Shown here: in pieces, positions 46,001 through 57,290 of the stretch
How the letters are laid out: every line of letters starts with the position of its first letter
Numbering within the stretch: the first letter of the stretch is position 1
Made by a program: the position numbers and the translations under genes
Assembly: GCA_028583415.1 (NCBI GenBank)
Contig: CM053269.1
Coordinates: forward strand, 27,160,254-27,224,253
Source: Protea cynaroides
Lineage: Eukaryota; Streptophyta; Magnoliopsida; Proteales; Proteaceae
DNA: 64,000 nucleotides
Reading direction: 5' to 3'
Notes under the pieces: generated by a model
What the model was told of the DNA's origin: nothing
The model's database searches: none
The model's input: only the letters and a program-made list of their open reading frames with translations

Positions 46001-48175
46001 GTCCCATTCTCCTATGCCACAACCAATTTTCATCTTCTTGAGTTATCATGAACTTGTTGATGACATCTGTCAACACATACAGATTTTCAACTGTTCTTTC
46101 ACCAGCAGCCACTACCTTTCCTGTTCCAACCCTGTGAACAACAAAACCTTCATTGTTGAAAGTGATCTCTTGTCCTTGATCACATATCTGACTCACACTG
46201 AGTAGATTATGTTTCAACCCATTAACGTACAAAACATTGTGGGACTTTATCTTCCCATTGTTAAAGTTCACTGAACCTCTTCCTTCAACTCTGGCACCTT
46301 CATTGTTTCCAAACTTCACAGTTCCTCCTTCTGCAGCATCAAGGCTTGTGAATTTTTCTTTGTTGCCAGTCATATGTGTTGAGCATCCACTATCAAGAAT
46401 CCATGGAGATTGTTTTCCTTTGTTTGCTTTAAGTGCTGCTTGCACCAACAAGGAATTGTTCCCTTTCTTCTGTGGTTTTTCCACCCATGTAGCCTTGTGT
46501 TTCACTGTAATTGGCTTTCTTGTATTTCTCACCATTTCATTTTCTTCTTCTCTCTGAATTGGTTTTCTTGGAGGATCTTCTCTTTTCTTCCTCTTAGCTT
46601 GCCTTTGAGATGGAAGGATTGTCTTGCAGTTTCTGGCTATATGCCCAAGTCTCTCACATCTATAGCATATTACTCTCTCATCAGCAAGAGGAGCAAATAT
46701 GTTTCTGTCAATGAACACTGGAGGTCTTTGTTGTATTCTACATTCTGCCACTCGATGTCCATAGGCATTACAGCCATAACAGTATCCTCTGAATCTGATT
46801 CCCTGTACCTGCCTGCTTCTCTGAAACTGACCATTCCTCTGAAACTGACTTTGTTTTCTCTGACTTCCTTGCTTGACTATCTTGAAGCTCTCTTCATCAT
46901 TCTTGCCTTTAGCAGCTCTCATAGCTGGTGGTTCCTTCTGCTTTTCTTTTACAAACATAATGGGATTACTTGCAGACCCCTTTTCTTTCATCTGCTCAGA
47001 CAGCTGCTCAGTATATCCAAGTCCAGATTTAATATGAGAGGATCTCCTGGTAACTCGGAATCTCATCAAGGATGTTGTCTTCCTCCTTGTCTTCATCTTG
47101 AACTCTTGCTTTCTTCATCTTCCTCAGTAATAAGTGCAGAAAGCAACTCTGCTTCAAGGTCTGGATTGTCATCATCTTCAATTCTTTTCTTGACACTATC
47201 ACCTTTCCTTTTTGTTGTATCACTCCCTGTAGGAGTCTCTTCCAGTCTTGCCATAAAGAGAATATCATCATCATCTTCATCTTTAGACTCATCAGAGAGG
47301 TCATCATGCTTTGACAGATAACTTCTCTTTCTTGGAATGAATTTCTTCTTTCCTTTCTTTTCTTGGCTTCCTTTGGACTCTTCTTCATCAGAGTCATACA
47401 CTCTACCCTTTTTTTGGCACTTAGAGGCAAAGTATCCTAAGCCACCACAGTTGAAACATCTCATTGAAGACTTGTTTTTGAACTTCTCAGATCTCTTTTT
47501 GAGTTTGTTAGCCAGATAAGCTATGAGCTCATCATCTGAATCATCTGTGTCCTCCTCTGCATCAGCTTTTGAGCTTTCCACTGGCTCCTTCATTTTTAAT
47601 TTTTTAAAGGCTTCAAAAGCGGCTTCCTTCTCACTGGCACTGGCTCAAGCATTCTCATCTCATAGGTGGTCAAGATACCATGCGGTTCATATATGGTCAA
47701 TGTATCCAAAGTGGCAATTTCTTCAAGGGTGACACCTTGGCATTATACGTTTTGGAAGTGTCCTCAACACCTTCTTAACCACATGAATCTCCTTCAACTC
47801 TTCACCCAATGCTCTGATTGCATTGGTGATCTTGTTTACTCTGTTCAGGTAAAATTCAATTGTCTCACCTTCACTCATTCTCAGACTTTCAAATTGAGAT
47901 CTCAGATCTCGCAATTTAGCCTCCTTGATTTTACTGTCTCCTTCATGTACACTCTGTAGCTTGTCCCATATCTCCTTTGATGTTGGACAACTGATCACTC
48001 TATTAAGTTCATTACTTGAAAGTGCGGCTAGAAGTGCTGTGACAGCCTTAGCTTCATTTTCTCTCTTCTTCATCTCAACAGCATCACTGATATCTTCAGA
48101 GGGGGGTGAATCGGTGGCCACTAAAAGTTTTTCGACTAAACAATTTGCCCCCGATACTATGAACACCGCCGCCAA
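43032..48175 (-). pseudogene. Sirevirus-like gag-pol remnant
   Basis: Gag (48090-47723) has a UBN2-type region (SCPTSKEIWDKLQS, FYLNRVNKITNAIRALGEE), then a degenerate knuckle CFNCGGLGYFASKC (His is Tyr, 47470) and two intact knuckles CYGCNAYGHRVAEC and CYRCERLGHIARNC (46780-46650). The protease motif WILDSGCSTHMTGN is near 46400, and the pre-integrase region WLWHRRMGHIHF near 46020. The integrase keeps a CLRSDQGKEF trace near 45650, but its frame is broken at 45830 and 45540. The RT covers 45122-43900 (YVDD at 43976-43987), and RNase H/C-terminal signatures reach 43032 (ADWAGSIDDRKSTSGGAFF). An in-frame 330-bp duplication lies in the RT. No env-like frame is seen. Confidence 0.9.
44345..45004. 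repeat. 330-bp in-frame tandem duplication in the RT N-terminal region
   Basis: Two units, 44345-44674 and 44675-45004, each encode the same 110 codons from KWLRIHPNHQVIGD to VCKGYAQV. They differ at about seven sites by eye and keep one reading frame across the junction (YAQVYKWLRI). The related element at 1-1752 has a single copy. Confidence 0.92.
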
Positions 48176-49887
48176 GAGCCGTTGATCAAACCGTGCTATC
48201 GTCGCCTTGAGCTGATTTCTTGAGATCTTCTCACGGATAATCTGTCAAACACATTTCGTGCACACACCAACCACCCACCCATAGGTATCCATACCAGGGG
48301 CTTGGCCTGCCAAGTGTGTACACCGGACACTGCAAAGACACGGACTTCTATTCTACAATCACAATTACATGCATGGGACACACAATATAACGTGGTTCAC
48401 CAATCACACATTGTGATGGCTACTCCATGGGGCAATACCCTAACCAGGGTTTCGTATATACCCGATACACAATAGAAATGCTACGGTTGCACCTACAACC
48501 CCGATGCTACAACATCAACCGCATTCACAGCTACAACTGTGCTCGAGGCACCTACCCCAACTCCGGGTCAAGCACCCACTTGACAAGGTTATACAAAATG
48601 AATATCATAAATCATTACAAACCCTTCCCATATATCTCTGATACAATAAGTAGGATTTGTGTGCGTGATTACCTTCCCGACGTGATCACAGTAAGATTAG
48701 TTCTCACCAAATGGATGTTCCAAGCTCTCTAGTAGTGATAGATACACTTCGTCAATAGAATAGAACTCCGGTATTCTTCCAATGCATCTCGCACACCATC
48801 ATTCACATCAAGCGATCACTCATACTCACACTTCACTCCAAACTGCTCAAATACTCATGTGTATCAGAAGGAGGAAGGTGAAGAGTGGTTTTTTCTTCAA
48901 AGAGAGCTCCAAAGCACCATTTTCCCTAAAACCTACAGCTCTTTTCACCAAAACCTTGATTTCTTTGTTCTAACAGATTCTGCTCGGAGAGAGAAGCTCG
49001 TGGGCTTTTGAATCATCTTAATCGGAGATCAGACGGCCAAGATATGGCCATTTGAAGTTCGACCGATCAGATTATTCCAAATGGAATCTTTTGGACTTGA
49101 TTCCGTGCGCCGCGACACACTCTAGCGCTGCCGCATCTGACGCAATGTACGACGTTGTCGTCCTTTGATTGGCGGAGAGGGAATCATCTCCTTCAGGCCG
49201 CTGGATCAAAGTGAAAAAGGCGGGATTAATTAAGGGCCCTCAGATCGGCCTTTTTCTGCTGCCTCATTGCGGCATTTCATCGAACAGATGGAGTGCATGC
49301 TGACTGCTTGCGGCGCGCGGCAGGTGCCATGCGCGCTGCCTGCTGTGCGCGTGGCCCTGCTGGTGCGCGCGCGGCTGGTGGTGCGTGCTGCTTGTTGCTG
49401 TGGCGCGACCGGCCGCCCGCTGCGGCCGGGTGCCATGCGCGCTGCTGTTCGTTGCGCGCGCAATGGCCGCTAGGCGCTGCGGCGTGCCAGCGGCGCCTTT
49501 GCCGTGCGCATGGCCCCGCCGTGTGTCTTGTTGCTGGCTTGCTTGTGGCATGGCCCTAGCATGCTGGCAAGGCTGCTGGCCTGGTGCCGCGGGCTTCGCC
49601 TGCTGGCCTGGGCTGGTTGCCATGCTGGCCTGGCCACCCAAGGTGGGACCCACTTGGTCCCCACCCACTCTCTCTCCTCTTTCTCTCTCTTCCATTTTCT
49701 CTCTCTTCTTTCTCTCTCTTCTTTCTCTCCACTTCAGTTGGACTTTCTCATCAACTAAGCTTCATTCTCTTCGGCTGCTTGACTGACGGAGAGTCCTACA
49801 GATACTCTCTCTCTTCCATATCACTTTCTCTGCTAGGGTTACCAACAATGACAACACTGACTGCACTGTCTGGACAGGGTGTCAACA
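48098..49887 (-). repeat. 5' LTR of the nested Sirevirus-like element, inner end deleted
   Basis: 1790 bp. The outer end is complete, but homology to the 3' LTR stops at the AGAGGGG run at 48098, about 22-28 bases before the expected CA end. Gag sequence follows directly. The GC-rich block at about 49290-49640 differs in length and wording from the one in the 3' LTR. Confidence 0.9.
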
Positions 49888-50345
49888 AGATGAATCCCCT
49901 TTCTTAAGAGAACGGAGTTGAAACTCCAAATGCATAATGCGAGCTTGAGAGTGAGAGGCAAAGTGTTTTCAAGAGTGCTCCAAACCGCGGCAGATGTGTC
50001 GAGACCGACAACAAGAGAGAAGACTGGTTCGGTAAGCTTAGACAGCAAACAACAGAGAATGGTTTGATCTTGATTATGCCATTTGAGATAGGCAGAATCT
50101 AGAAGAGAAACACCAGAAGAGGAGGTGTCGGTGGTCTCTGTCAAAGAAGATGTAGTGGAGGCTGCCTTTGGGGGACATGAAAAAGTCCCATCAATGTAGC
50201 CTATAAAACCATGGAAACGAAAGAGGGGCAGGAATTGCGCTCTCCAAAGAAGATAGTTCGTATTAGCCAAACGAATAGGAAGGACATGGTTGATGTTCCC
50301 CCCGAAACTAAAAGGAGCAGGTGAAGAGTTACCGGAGGCAGCCAT
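49888..50345 (-). pseudogene. Ale-like gag, 5' part (arm B)
   Basis: Gag starts at 50345 (MAASGNSSPAPFSFGG) and reads through to the insertion, with LANTNYLLWRAQF and HGFIGYIDGTF conserved. A frameshift occurs before the junction. It is the N-terminal continuation of 39345-41098, interrupted at agatg (49888-49892), the target duplication of the inserted element (ggatg at 41094-41098). Confidence 0.85.
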
Positions 50346-50406
50346 GGAATAGTTCTCGAAGATAGGAAAAAAAATCGCTATGTATTTGAAGCGAGCTCTG
50401 ATACCA

Positions 50407-50660
50407 TGAGAAATGCTATAGTTTAGGATTTCAAGTGTGTGATCCTTCATGGATCGGTTCTATATTTAAAGAGAGAAATTTACAGTTGTAGCAAATCAAT
50501 TTACACAGTGTCTACAGCTTGGATTCCTAACATAATTACATAGTAAACAGCTCATGCATGGATATGATTAAGATCTATAAGGATTCTAGTGTACATCTCA
50601 TGCATGGACAGCTCCTGTATGGATAATATTGAGATCTATGAAGATCCTTCCACATCAACA
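50407..50660 (-). repeat. 5' LTR of the Ale-like element (arm B)
   Basis: 254 bp; the primer site complement (GAGCTCTGATACCA) lies immediately before it at 50393-50406. One 88-bp unit shorter than in arm A. Confidence 0.8.
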
Positions 50661-51056
50661 CCTGCTGGAGATATTCTTGGTGACGATTGAGATATTGTTC
50701 TATCACCGTCATCTTCTTCCCAAGCTTTTAACCAAACCTAAGCCCTAACCCTAGCTTAAAACCTGTCAACTAAAACCCACCATCCTCTTCCAATGCACTT
50801 CGTCCTCTTCTACTATTTAGAACCCACAGTACCAAAACCATAATCCAACACCTTCACCTGCAACACATACGAACTCTATTCTGCTTCCTTCTGCTAGGCT
50901 TGCAAATAACCCTATTACCTGAACCTCCATTATCAATAACCTACCTTTTCCTTTTGCCAATACTGTTCCTTCATTTAGAAACCTATCTCATAACATTCTG
51001 CAATGCTCAGTAGGTTCAACCATTCAGCTAAATGACTCTAAATTTCTAGCATTACC

Positions 51057-52706
51057 ATGGCTGCAAACACATCAGAATTGACTTTGAGGAATGTGATGTA
51101 AATAGTAATGAAGCGGTAGTCTCTGGGGTTTTGAATGAAGATACAAGAGAAAATATCTCTATGGAACTGAATGCTATGATGCTGGGACATTCATATGCAA
51201 CAATTGCAAGAGGTGGAACCTATGTAAATCAGGCCAATGCTGCTTGTGCTACCTTACCGGATGCGGATTCACTGCCAGATCCAGTTATTATCCGAGGTGT
51301 TCCATAAATCACTATCCCATAGGAAGCATACGAGAGACAGGTTTTGAGACATAAGTATGACTTAATTGGAACGTTTAGCACAAGGGGTTTAACTCTACAA
51401 GAAATTCAACGCTATGTCCAGCAACTTTGGGGTACTATCCAATTTGAAATGGTTTCTCTTGTTAAGGGATTTCTCCTATTTTGTTTATTTTCTAAGCCTG
51501 CAGGTATGTTACAAGTCTAGACACGGAGTCCATCTAGTGTAAAGGGACAGCTCATCCATTTTAAAAAATGGACTCCAGATTTCAATTTCATTAAACAGTC
51601 CATTACCCATCATCTACAATGGATTAGATTCCCAGATTTACCAAAAGATTACTAGGATGAAGCCATTATCCTATCCATAGTAAAGACTATTGGACGACCT
51701 ATTACAATAGGTTAACGTACAAAGGTGGTAGCTTTGGGTCATTTTGCAAGAGTTTGTTGGAAATTGAGACTGCTAGGCCTTGTATCAATGAAATTATGAT
51801 AAATCATTCTGAAATTGCATCTGAAACACATTTTCTATTTGCACAACCTGCACTTTATGAGGATTCACCTGTAAAGTATGCAAAGTGTAGCACATTTGGC
51901 CATCAGACTGGTAACTGCCACTATAGGGAAATGTTGATCCAAGGCCACAAGATTAACAAAGAAATTTAAGAGCTCCTAATCGTATAGCTTTGGAATCTAC
52001 TTTGCAAGAAACGGTTCCTGTAGTGGGTGAACAAACGGCACCTATAGTTATCACTGATACAGATGATGAAGATAGGAATATTTTAGTTCTTAATGAAACT
52101 TCTACCAATGCTAGCCAACTGAAGGAACGTTGGGCTGATATGGTAGACAATGATATTAATGTACAAGAAAACAGCAACATTATGGGATCGGATATGCCTA
52201 CTGTTCTGATTGAAAGTGCCGTTAAATAAGTGAATGTTTAATCTATTCCAGTAGGGTTGGATATGCCTACTGAGGATAGACCTATGGAGACTGCTATCAC
52301 AGTAGGGTAGGATATGCCTACTAAAGATAGATCTGTGGACCCTAATAACACAATAGGGTTGGATATGCCTGTTGAGGATTGATCTGTGGAGCCTGGTATC
52401 ACCGTAAGGTTGGATATGCCTATGGTTGTTAGCTCAGTTGCAAATAATGAGGTTGTAGATAAAGCTAGTAATGGGGTTTTAGTTAGAACACAAGAACCGA
52501 AAACAGGTGGAGAGTCTTCTGATGATACTAATCCAGTAGTTTATAAAAATATTGATAATGTGATGGAAATTACAAGAACTGACAAGGAAATGCTGACATG
52601 TACTGAAGCTCCTTTTAAGTCAAATATAAAGAAGAAGAAAAAGAAACGTGGTAGACCTCGTATAAGATGTGCTTCTAGTGAAGAAAGTGATGAAGTTTCC
52701 TCATGA
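51057..52706 (+). pseudogene. LINE ORF1 remnant (arm B)
   Basis: ATG at 51057-51059, with a frame switch almost at once. A DUF4283-like stretch (QLWGTIQFEMVSLVKGF, GQLIHFKKWTPDFNF, LQWIRFPDLPKDY, ending FARVC) covers about 51330-51760, then the degenerate knuckle near 51880. The acidic, Thr/Asn-rich region with repeated LDMP units follows (52240-52440), and the lysine-rich tail ends at the TGA at 52704-52706. Stops lie near 51305, 51318 and 51520. The protein would coat LINE RNA. Confidence 0.85.
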
Positions 52707-54387
52707 AGGTTTTATATTGGAACATAAGGGGGATCTCGACCCCAAAATCGAGATCGATTATTTTAAATTTGATAAATGATCATCAACCAGACGTGATTTG
52801 CGTTACTGGGCCTAGGTGGCTACTTTAAAATTTCCTGTGAGTTTGTTCCATAAGTCATGTTTTAGTGTTAACTTTGTTCATAACTTTAGACAAGGTAAAC
52901 ACTCTAACTTATGATTATGTGGAAGAGATTTTTGAACTCTCCAACAGTTTTATTATCTTCTAATCAGCAATTATCAGTTTCCATTAACTATCAGTCTATT
53001 GATGTAGCTATTACATTTGTACATGCTAATAGTTTTAGATATGTTCGTCTAGAACTATGGAAGGATATTGTATCAATTGCATGGAGGGGGACCATGGTTG
53101 GTTTTAGGGGACTTTAATGCATGTTTGTATGGTCATGAGAAGGAAGGGCTAGGTTGATTTAATTTGTAATCGGCAGCTGAATTTTTAGTTATGATAGACT
53201 ATTGCAATTCCAAATAAAGGTTGAAAGTTCACTTGGACTAACAATCAGATCACAGGTAATGTACGTGTTCTTGATCGAAGTTATGGTAATACAAGCTGGC
53301 TGAACATGTTTGATGAATATCAGCGAACTTTATAAAGAACTATTTCAGACCAATCTCCTATCCTAATAGGGGGAGAATGGTACAAAGACCAACAAAAATT
53401 CTATTTCGTCTTTAGTGATTTTGGACCGAACATGAACATTTTCTAGTTGTGGTAAATAACTCATGGAAAAATCCTGTGGTGGGTTATCCTTCTTATTCAT
53501 TGATTCTGAAGCTGAAACAATTGAAACATGTGCTTTGAATATGGTCGAAATCTGCAATTCCAACAATAGATGTTGAAGTTAAAAGAACAAGTTTTAGCAT
53601 CATCTGATATTCAATTTGATATTGATATCAATGGCTTCAAAGAATCCATATTTGCTCTTGAAAAAGAGGCTAAAAAAGAACATGTAAAACTCTTTTGCTT
53701 CATGAGAAATTTTGGGCAAAAAATCAAGAATTAAATGGCTTCATCAAAGCGATCAAAACAATAATTTTTTCCATAACTATTCAAAATCAAGACGGAAGAA
53801 AGGTGTTATTCACGTTATTACTACTGAGGACGGGCATGATCTCCCAAATCAAAGCGCTATTGCTGATTATATTGTGTCATATTATGAAAGTGTCCACAAA
53901 AAACGTAATGCTATTGTTCTTGATCATATTATTGATGTTATTCCATCTATTGTTACATATGAAGATTCATCGATTCTAGATGCTATTCCAAGCTGTGAAG
54001 AAATCAAATCTACTATTATGGATCTGAAACCTGGATGTGCTCTAGGTCCTGATGGTTTTTCAAGTCATTTTTTCCATATATGTTGGGATACCATTGGAGT
54101 TGATATATGTGTAGTGGTACGCAAGTTTTTTGAAACAGGAGTTATGCCACGAAGAGTTACTAATAACTTCTTAACACTCATCCCAAAAGGAGAAGGAGCC
54201 ACTAAATTATCACAGTATAGACCAATATGTGTTGGGAATTTCATTTTCAAAATTATTCCAAAATAATTGGCAAATCGTCTATGGTCTTTTATGCGAAAGT
54301 TTTTTGAAGATCAAGGAGCCTTTGTAAGGGGTCGACTGATCACCGATAATATTAGTATGGCCTCTCGAACTTACCACTTTAATGTCC
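52703..54387 (+). pseudogene. LINE ORF2 remnant: endonuclease and part of RT (arm B)
   Basis: It starts MKVLYWNIRGIS, its ATG overlapping the ORF1 stop as ATGA. LVLGDFNACL (endonuclease) is near 53095. The RT part 53712-54387 is the longest clean stretch: IKWLHQSDQNNNFFHNY, ALGPDGFSSHFFHICWD, NNFLTLIPKGEG, YRPICVGNFIFKIIPK, one stop at 54264-54266, then LANRLW and GAFVRGRLITDN. The FADD box would lie beyond the gap. Frameshifts and stops affect the endonuclease. Confidence 0.88.
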
Positions 54388-54887
54388 NNNNNNNNNNNNN
54401 NNNNNNNNNNNNNNNNNNNNNNNNNNNNNNNNNNNNNNNNNNNNNNNNNNNNNNNNNNNNNNNNNNNNNNNNNNNNNNNNNNNNNNNNNNNNNNNNNNNN
54501 NNNNNNNNNNNNNNNNNNNNNNNNNNNNNNNNNNNNNNNNNNNNNNNNNNNNNNNNNNNNNNNNNNNNNNNNNNNNNNNNNNNNNNNNNNNNNNNNNNNN
54601 NNNNNNNNNNNNNNNNNNNNNNNNNNNNNNNNNNNNNNNNNNNNNNNNNNNNNNNNNNNNNNNNNNNNNNNNNNNNNNNNNNNNNNNNNNNNNNNNNNNN
54701 NNNNNNNNNNNNNNNNNNNNNNNNNNNNNNNNNNNNNNNNNNNNNNNNNNNNNNNNNNNNNNNNNNNNNNNNNNNNNNNNNNNNNNNNNNNNNNNNNNNN
54801 NNNNNNNNNNNNNNNNNNNNNNNNNNNNNNNNNNNNNNNNNNNNNNNNNNNNNNNNNNNNNNNNNNNNNNNNNNNNNNNNNNNNNNN
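54388..54887. other. Assembly gap of exactly 500 N
   Basis: Second standard-length scaffold join, between contig 2 and contig 3. Sequence on the two sides belongs to different LINEs. Confidence 0.98.
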
Positions 54888-56060
54888 TCTCTCAAACTCT
54901 CTCCCTTTTCTGTGTTTCTTCTTTCTGCTCTCTCCTCACTCTCCTTTTTCAAATACAAGCAACAATTAAAATCTCCCATTTGCAACTAAGGCATCTATGG
55001 GACACCCAGAGATACCAGATCTGTCCACAAGTCCCTTCTTTTAATTTCAAACTACTAGCATGCACAAAAGTAATTAACGGGTACTCACCTTTGATTTTTG
55101 TTGAAATTGTAATATGCTAGTCAGAGGTCAGAATCAAACAAGGCCGTTGTAATGCACTTTTCCAAAACACCCACAGATTAGGATGTTACCCTAATTCTCA
55201 TTATGTATAATCCCTGTGTCATACCCAAACCTTTTGCAATAACTGATTTGGGCATTTTTCAGGACCCATCATCAGTTCAGCCACACACATAACATCTGGA
55301 ACATGCACCATGAGCAATTGCCTCAGAACACGTCTTGAATTTGGGTTCGAGATGCCCCTTATATTCTAGAATATGACTTTCATCATTGACCCTTCTTGCT
55401 ACGGATCTCCCTCCTAGGCACCTTTGCAGTGTCTCCACAGGTTTCTTCAATTTCCCATTGGGATCGAGAGTTCTTTTTTCCACCCTCATGAACTGGTCTT
55501 CATTTACCTGAAGAGATTCATCTGCTGCTTGCACATCATCAAAACTTACCACTGCAATTCTGTCAAATTCCTGAGATGTCACCATACCCCTACTAGCAGA
55601 TGCATTTGACTCACCTACCTGCAAGTGAGGCCGTGAAGGAGTACCAACATCCTTAATTACCTGCAATAAACTGATTCTCCACTACGCCCTCGGTTTCTAC
55701 CTGTTGTAAACTGCCCTCTATTCCAACTGAAATCTGCTCTCCTACTTCACTTCCCCCCAAAGTAGTCTCACCTACTACAGGACCATCTTTTCCACTGCCT
55801 CACGAATTTCTCCCTCTTCTCCTGGTTCAAATGACACCATGTTCTCCTGCTCCACTAGATCAGCCCATGACTTTGGAGATTTACTTCTACTTAGAGTAAA
55901 TCCGAAGATGCACCTCTTCTTGTATCAACCAGATTTTGACCAGCATTATTTGGAACCACAACATTTTGAGTTATATTCTGTCTCTGTTCTTCTGCCACAG
56001 GTCTTCCCTCTTATGGTCAGATTCTTTAAGTCCCGTCTTCTTTAAACAGAAATTGGTGGA
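54888..56060 (-). pseudogene. LINE ORF1 C-terminus and ORF2 endonuclease fragment
   Basis: On the minus strand a polar ORF1 tail (KSPKSWADLVEQENMV near 55870, then a frame from 55666 with QVGESNASASRGMVTSQ) leads into MKVIF, NIRGISNPNSRRVL and AELMMGP near 55335-55220. That is the opening of a LINE endonuclease. Then FVHASSLKLK near 55060 and MGDFNCCL near 54970, shortly before the gap. Stops and shifts are frequent. The SWADLVE wording parallels ERWADMVD of the arm LINE, so the two are distant relatives. Confidence 0.75.
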
Positions 56061-56223
56061 TTTTAGTCTACTTTAAGTCCAATGGACTTCATTTGGGTCT
56101 TAAGTCCGAAAAGTTGCGTCTATAAATAATGTCGTAATTTCAATTAATAAGCATCGCATTGCTTGAGTCTGTATGTTTGGACCGTATGTCTGAGAGAGTG
56201 TCTGAGTGTATAGAACCGAATCA

Positions 56224-56280
56224 ACATATTAATGGGTGTCTCATCAAAAAAAAAAAAAAAAAAAAACATATTAATGGGTG
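56224..56280 (+). mobile_element. Miniature poly(A) retroposition footprint
   Basis: ACATATTAATGGGTG occurs at 56224-56238 and again at 56266-56280. Between them are only TCTCATC and a run of about 20 A. This is the layout of a target-primed insertion (target duplication, 3' end, poly(A), target duplication) with nearly all of the element missing. Confidence 0.75.
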
Positions 56281-56805
56281 GGACGATTCTGATTTTAAAT
56301 AGGGTGATGGTTCAAGTCCTGTTCATAATTTTAGACTTAGAGTGACACCCTTACCTAAAGGAACATAACATTTTTCTTGGGAATTAGGTTTACTAAGTTG
56401 ACATATTAATTGGGGACTCTTTTTGGTATTATTTTCTTTTTTTATCTATTTATTAAAAAATATTTTTAAAAATCATTTTTGATAAAAATAAATAAAATTT
56501 TGTTTTGTAGATATCATGCATAATAGATTTTAAAATGAAAAATAAATTTGGAATTCTGTTAAGAATAATCCCAATTTATTTTTGTTTCTTTAAGTTTCAA
56601 AATTTTCAAGCCACGATATCTTCTGATTCGCTTATCTGATCGAAACAAAATTTAGACGCCCTTACCTTTTTTTTCCTGGACTTGAAATCCAACGGATCTG
56701 ATTGGAGGTTGGACAGCCGAAAAAGTACAGCTGAGGTGATCAGAAATCAAGAATAAGAATTGGATTTCTTCAAATTCGAAAGAACTAACTTTATTAATTA
56801 ACGAA
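56281..56805. other. AT-rich stretch, nothing recognised
   Basis: No open frame, terminal repeats or known element words between the poly(A) footprint and the LINE RNase H scrap. Confidence 0.6.
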
Positions 56806-57290
56806 ATGGTAAAGTATCAAGGGGATTGAGGGGAACTCCAGAAAGAAGATGTCTGTCTCTGAGATGCAAAATTGGCAAAGTAATCAGCCATGCAATTACC
56901 TTGACGGTAGATATGTCGAATAAGGAGGACTTCAAAAAAAAAATGCAAAGTACCAACAATTAGTGATAAGCGCTGCAATACGCCATGGAACATTTTTTTT
57001 TTTTTTTTTTTTTTTTGGTGATTAAGGTAATGAAGAGAAAGTTATTCCCTTCCACGATAAGCCTGCGATGCCCGGTGATAGAGCTAAACAGAGACATTTA
57101 CGTGCAGCGACCGCCTCTGCAACTAAAGCGAAGGTCGCACCCACAAATTTGGCGAAGCTGAAAATGACGTTCCCGGTTCCCACTGGAATCTCGTAAAATA
57201 CCTTAGGCTCCTGAAGGACCCGGATTGCCCAATCTGGACTCATCAAAGTGGGCTTTGAAAAACTGCTCCAGTGATGGACTCATCAAAGTG
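56806..57290 (-). pseudogene. LINE RNase H domain with an internal poly(A) run
   Basis: Minus-strand frames give DWAIRVL and FAKFVGATFALVAEAVAARKCL (the Glu-Ala helix), then after a 24-base A run (T at 56993-57016) the words FHGVLQRL and YRQGNCMADYFANF, with the AD of the C-terminal RNase H motif. This is the 3' end of a plant LINE ORF2, truncated upstream. The homopolymer sits inside the domain. Confidence 0.7.

Larger units (their letters stand above)
41099..49887 (-). mobile_element. Nested Sirevirus-like Ty1/copia element, private to arm B
   Basis: 8789 bp. On the minus strand it begins TGTTGACACC (49887) and ends GGGACTAACA (41099), with target duplication agatg/ggatg (four of five). 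LTRs: 48098-49887 (5', truncated at its inner end) and 41099-42813 (3'). Between them are gag, knuckles, protease, integrase, RT, RNase H and five polypurine motifs. The Ale gag into which it inserted reads on directly across the two junctions, and the arm A gag is uninterrupted. It is disabled by frameshifts, a deleted primer site and a tandem duplication. Confidence 0.93.
25063..54387 (-). repeat. Inverted repeat arm B (29.3 kb, with two private insertions)
   Basis: This is the reverse-complement counterpart of 4092-17604. It is longer because it holds a Tork/Ivana-like copia element (29352-36677) and a Sirevirus-like copia element (41099-49887). Removing both with their 5-bp target duplications leaves about 13.20 kb, against about 13.26 kb for the trimmed arm A. 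Divergence counted by eye is about 2 percent over LINE ORF1 and nearly 4 percent over part of the solo LTR. The arm ends at a 500-N gap, seven bases before the point where arm A is interrupted by the LTR ending at 4086. Confidence 0.9.
50661..54387 (+). mobile_element. Plant L1-type LINE, arm B copy
   Basis: 5' UTR-like sequence, ORF1 (51057-52706) and ORF2 (52703 onward) on the plus strand. The copy runs into the 500-N gap, seven bases short of the site where arm A carries the Sirevirus-like insertion. Confidence 0.85.

Noticed and set aside
46410..47321. 303-codon plus-strand frame
   Set aside because: Antisense shadow of the Sirevirus-like gag and protease coding strand; no domain of its own.
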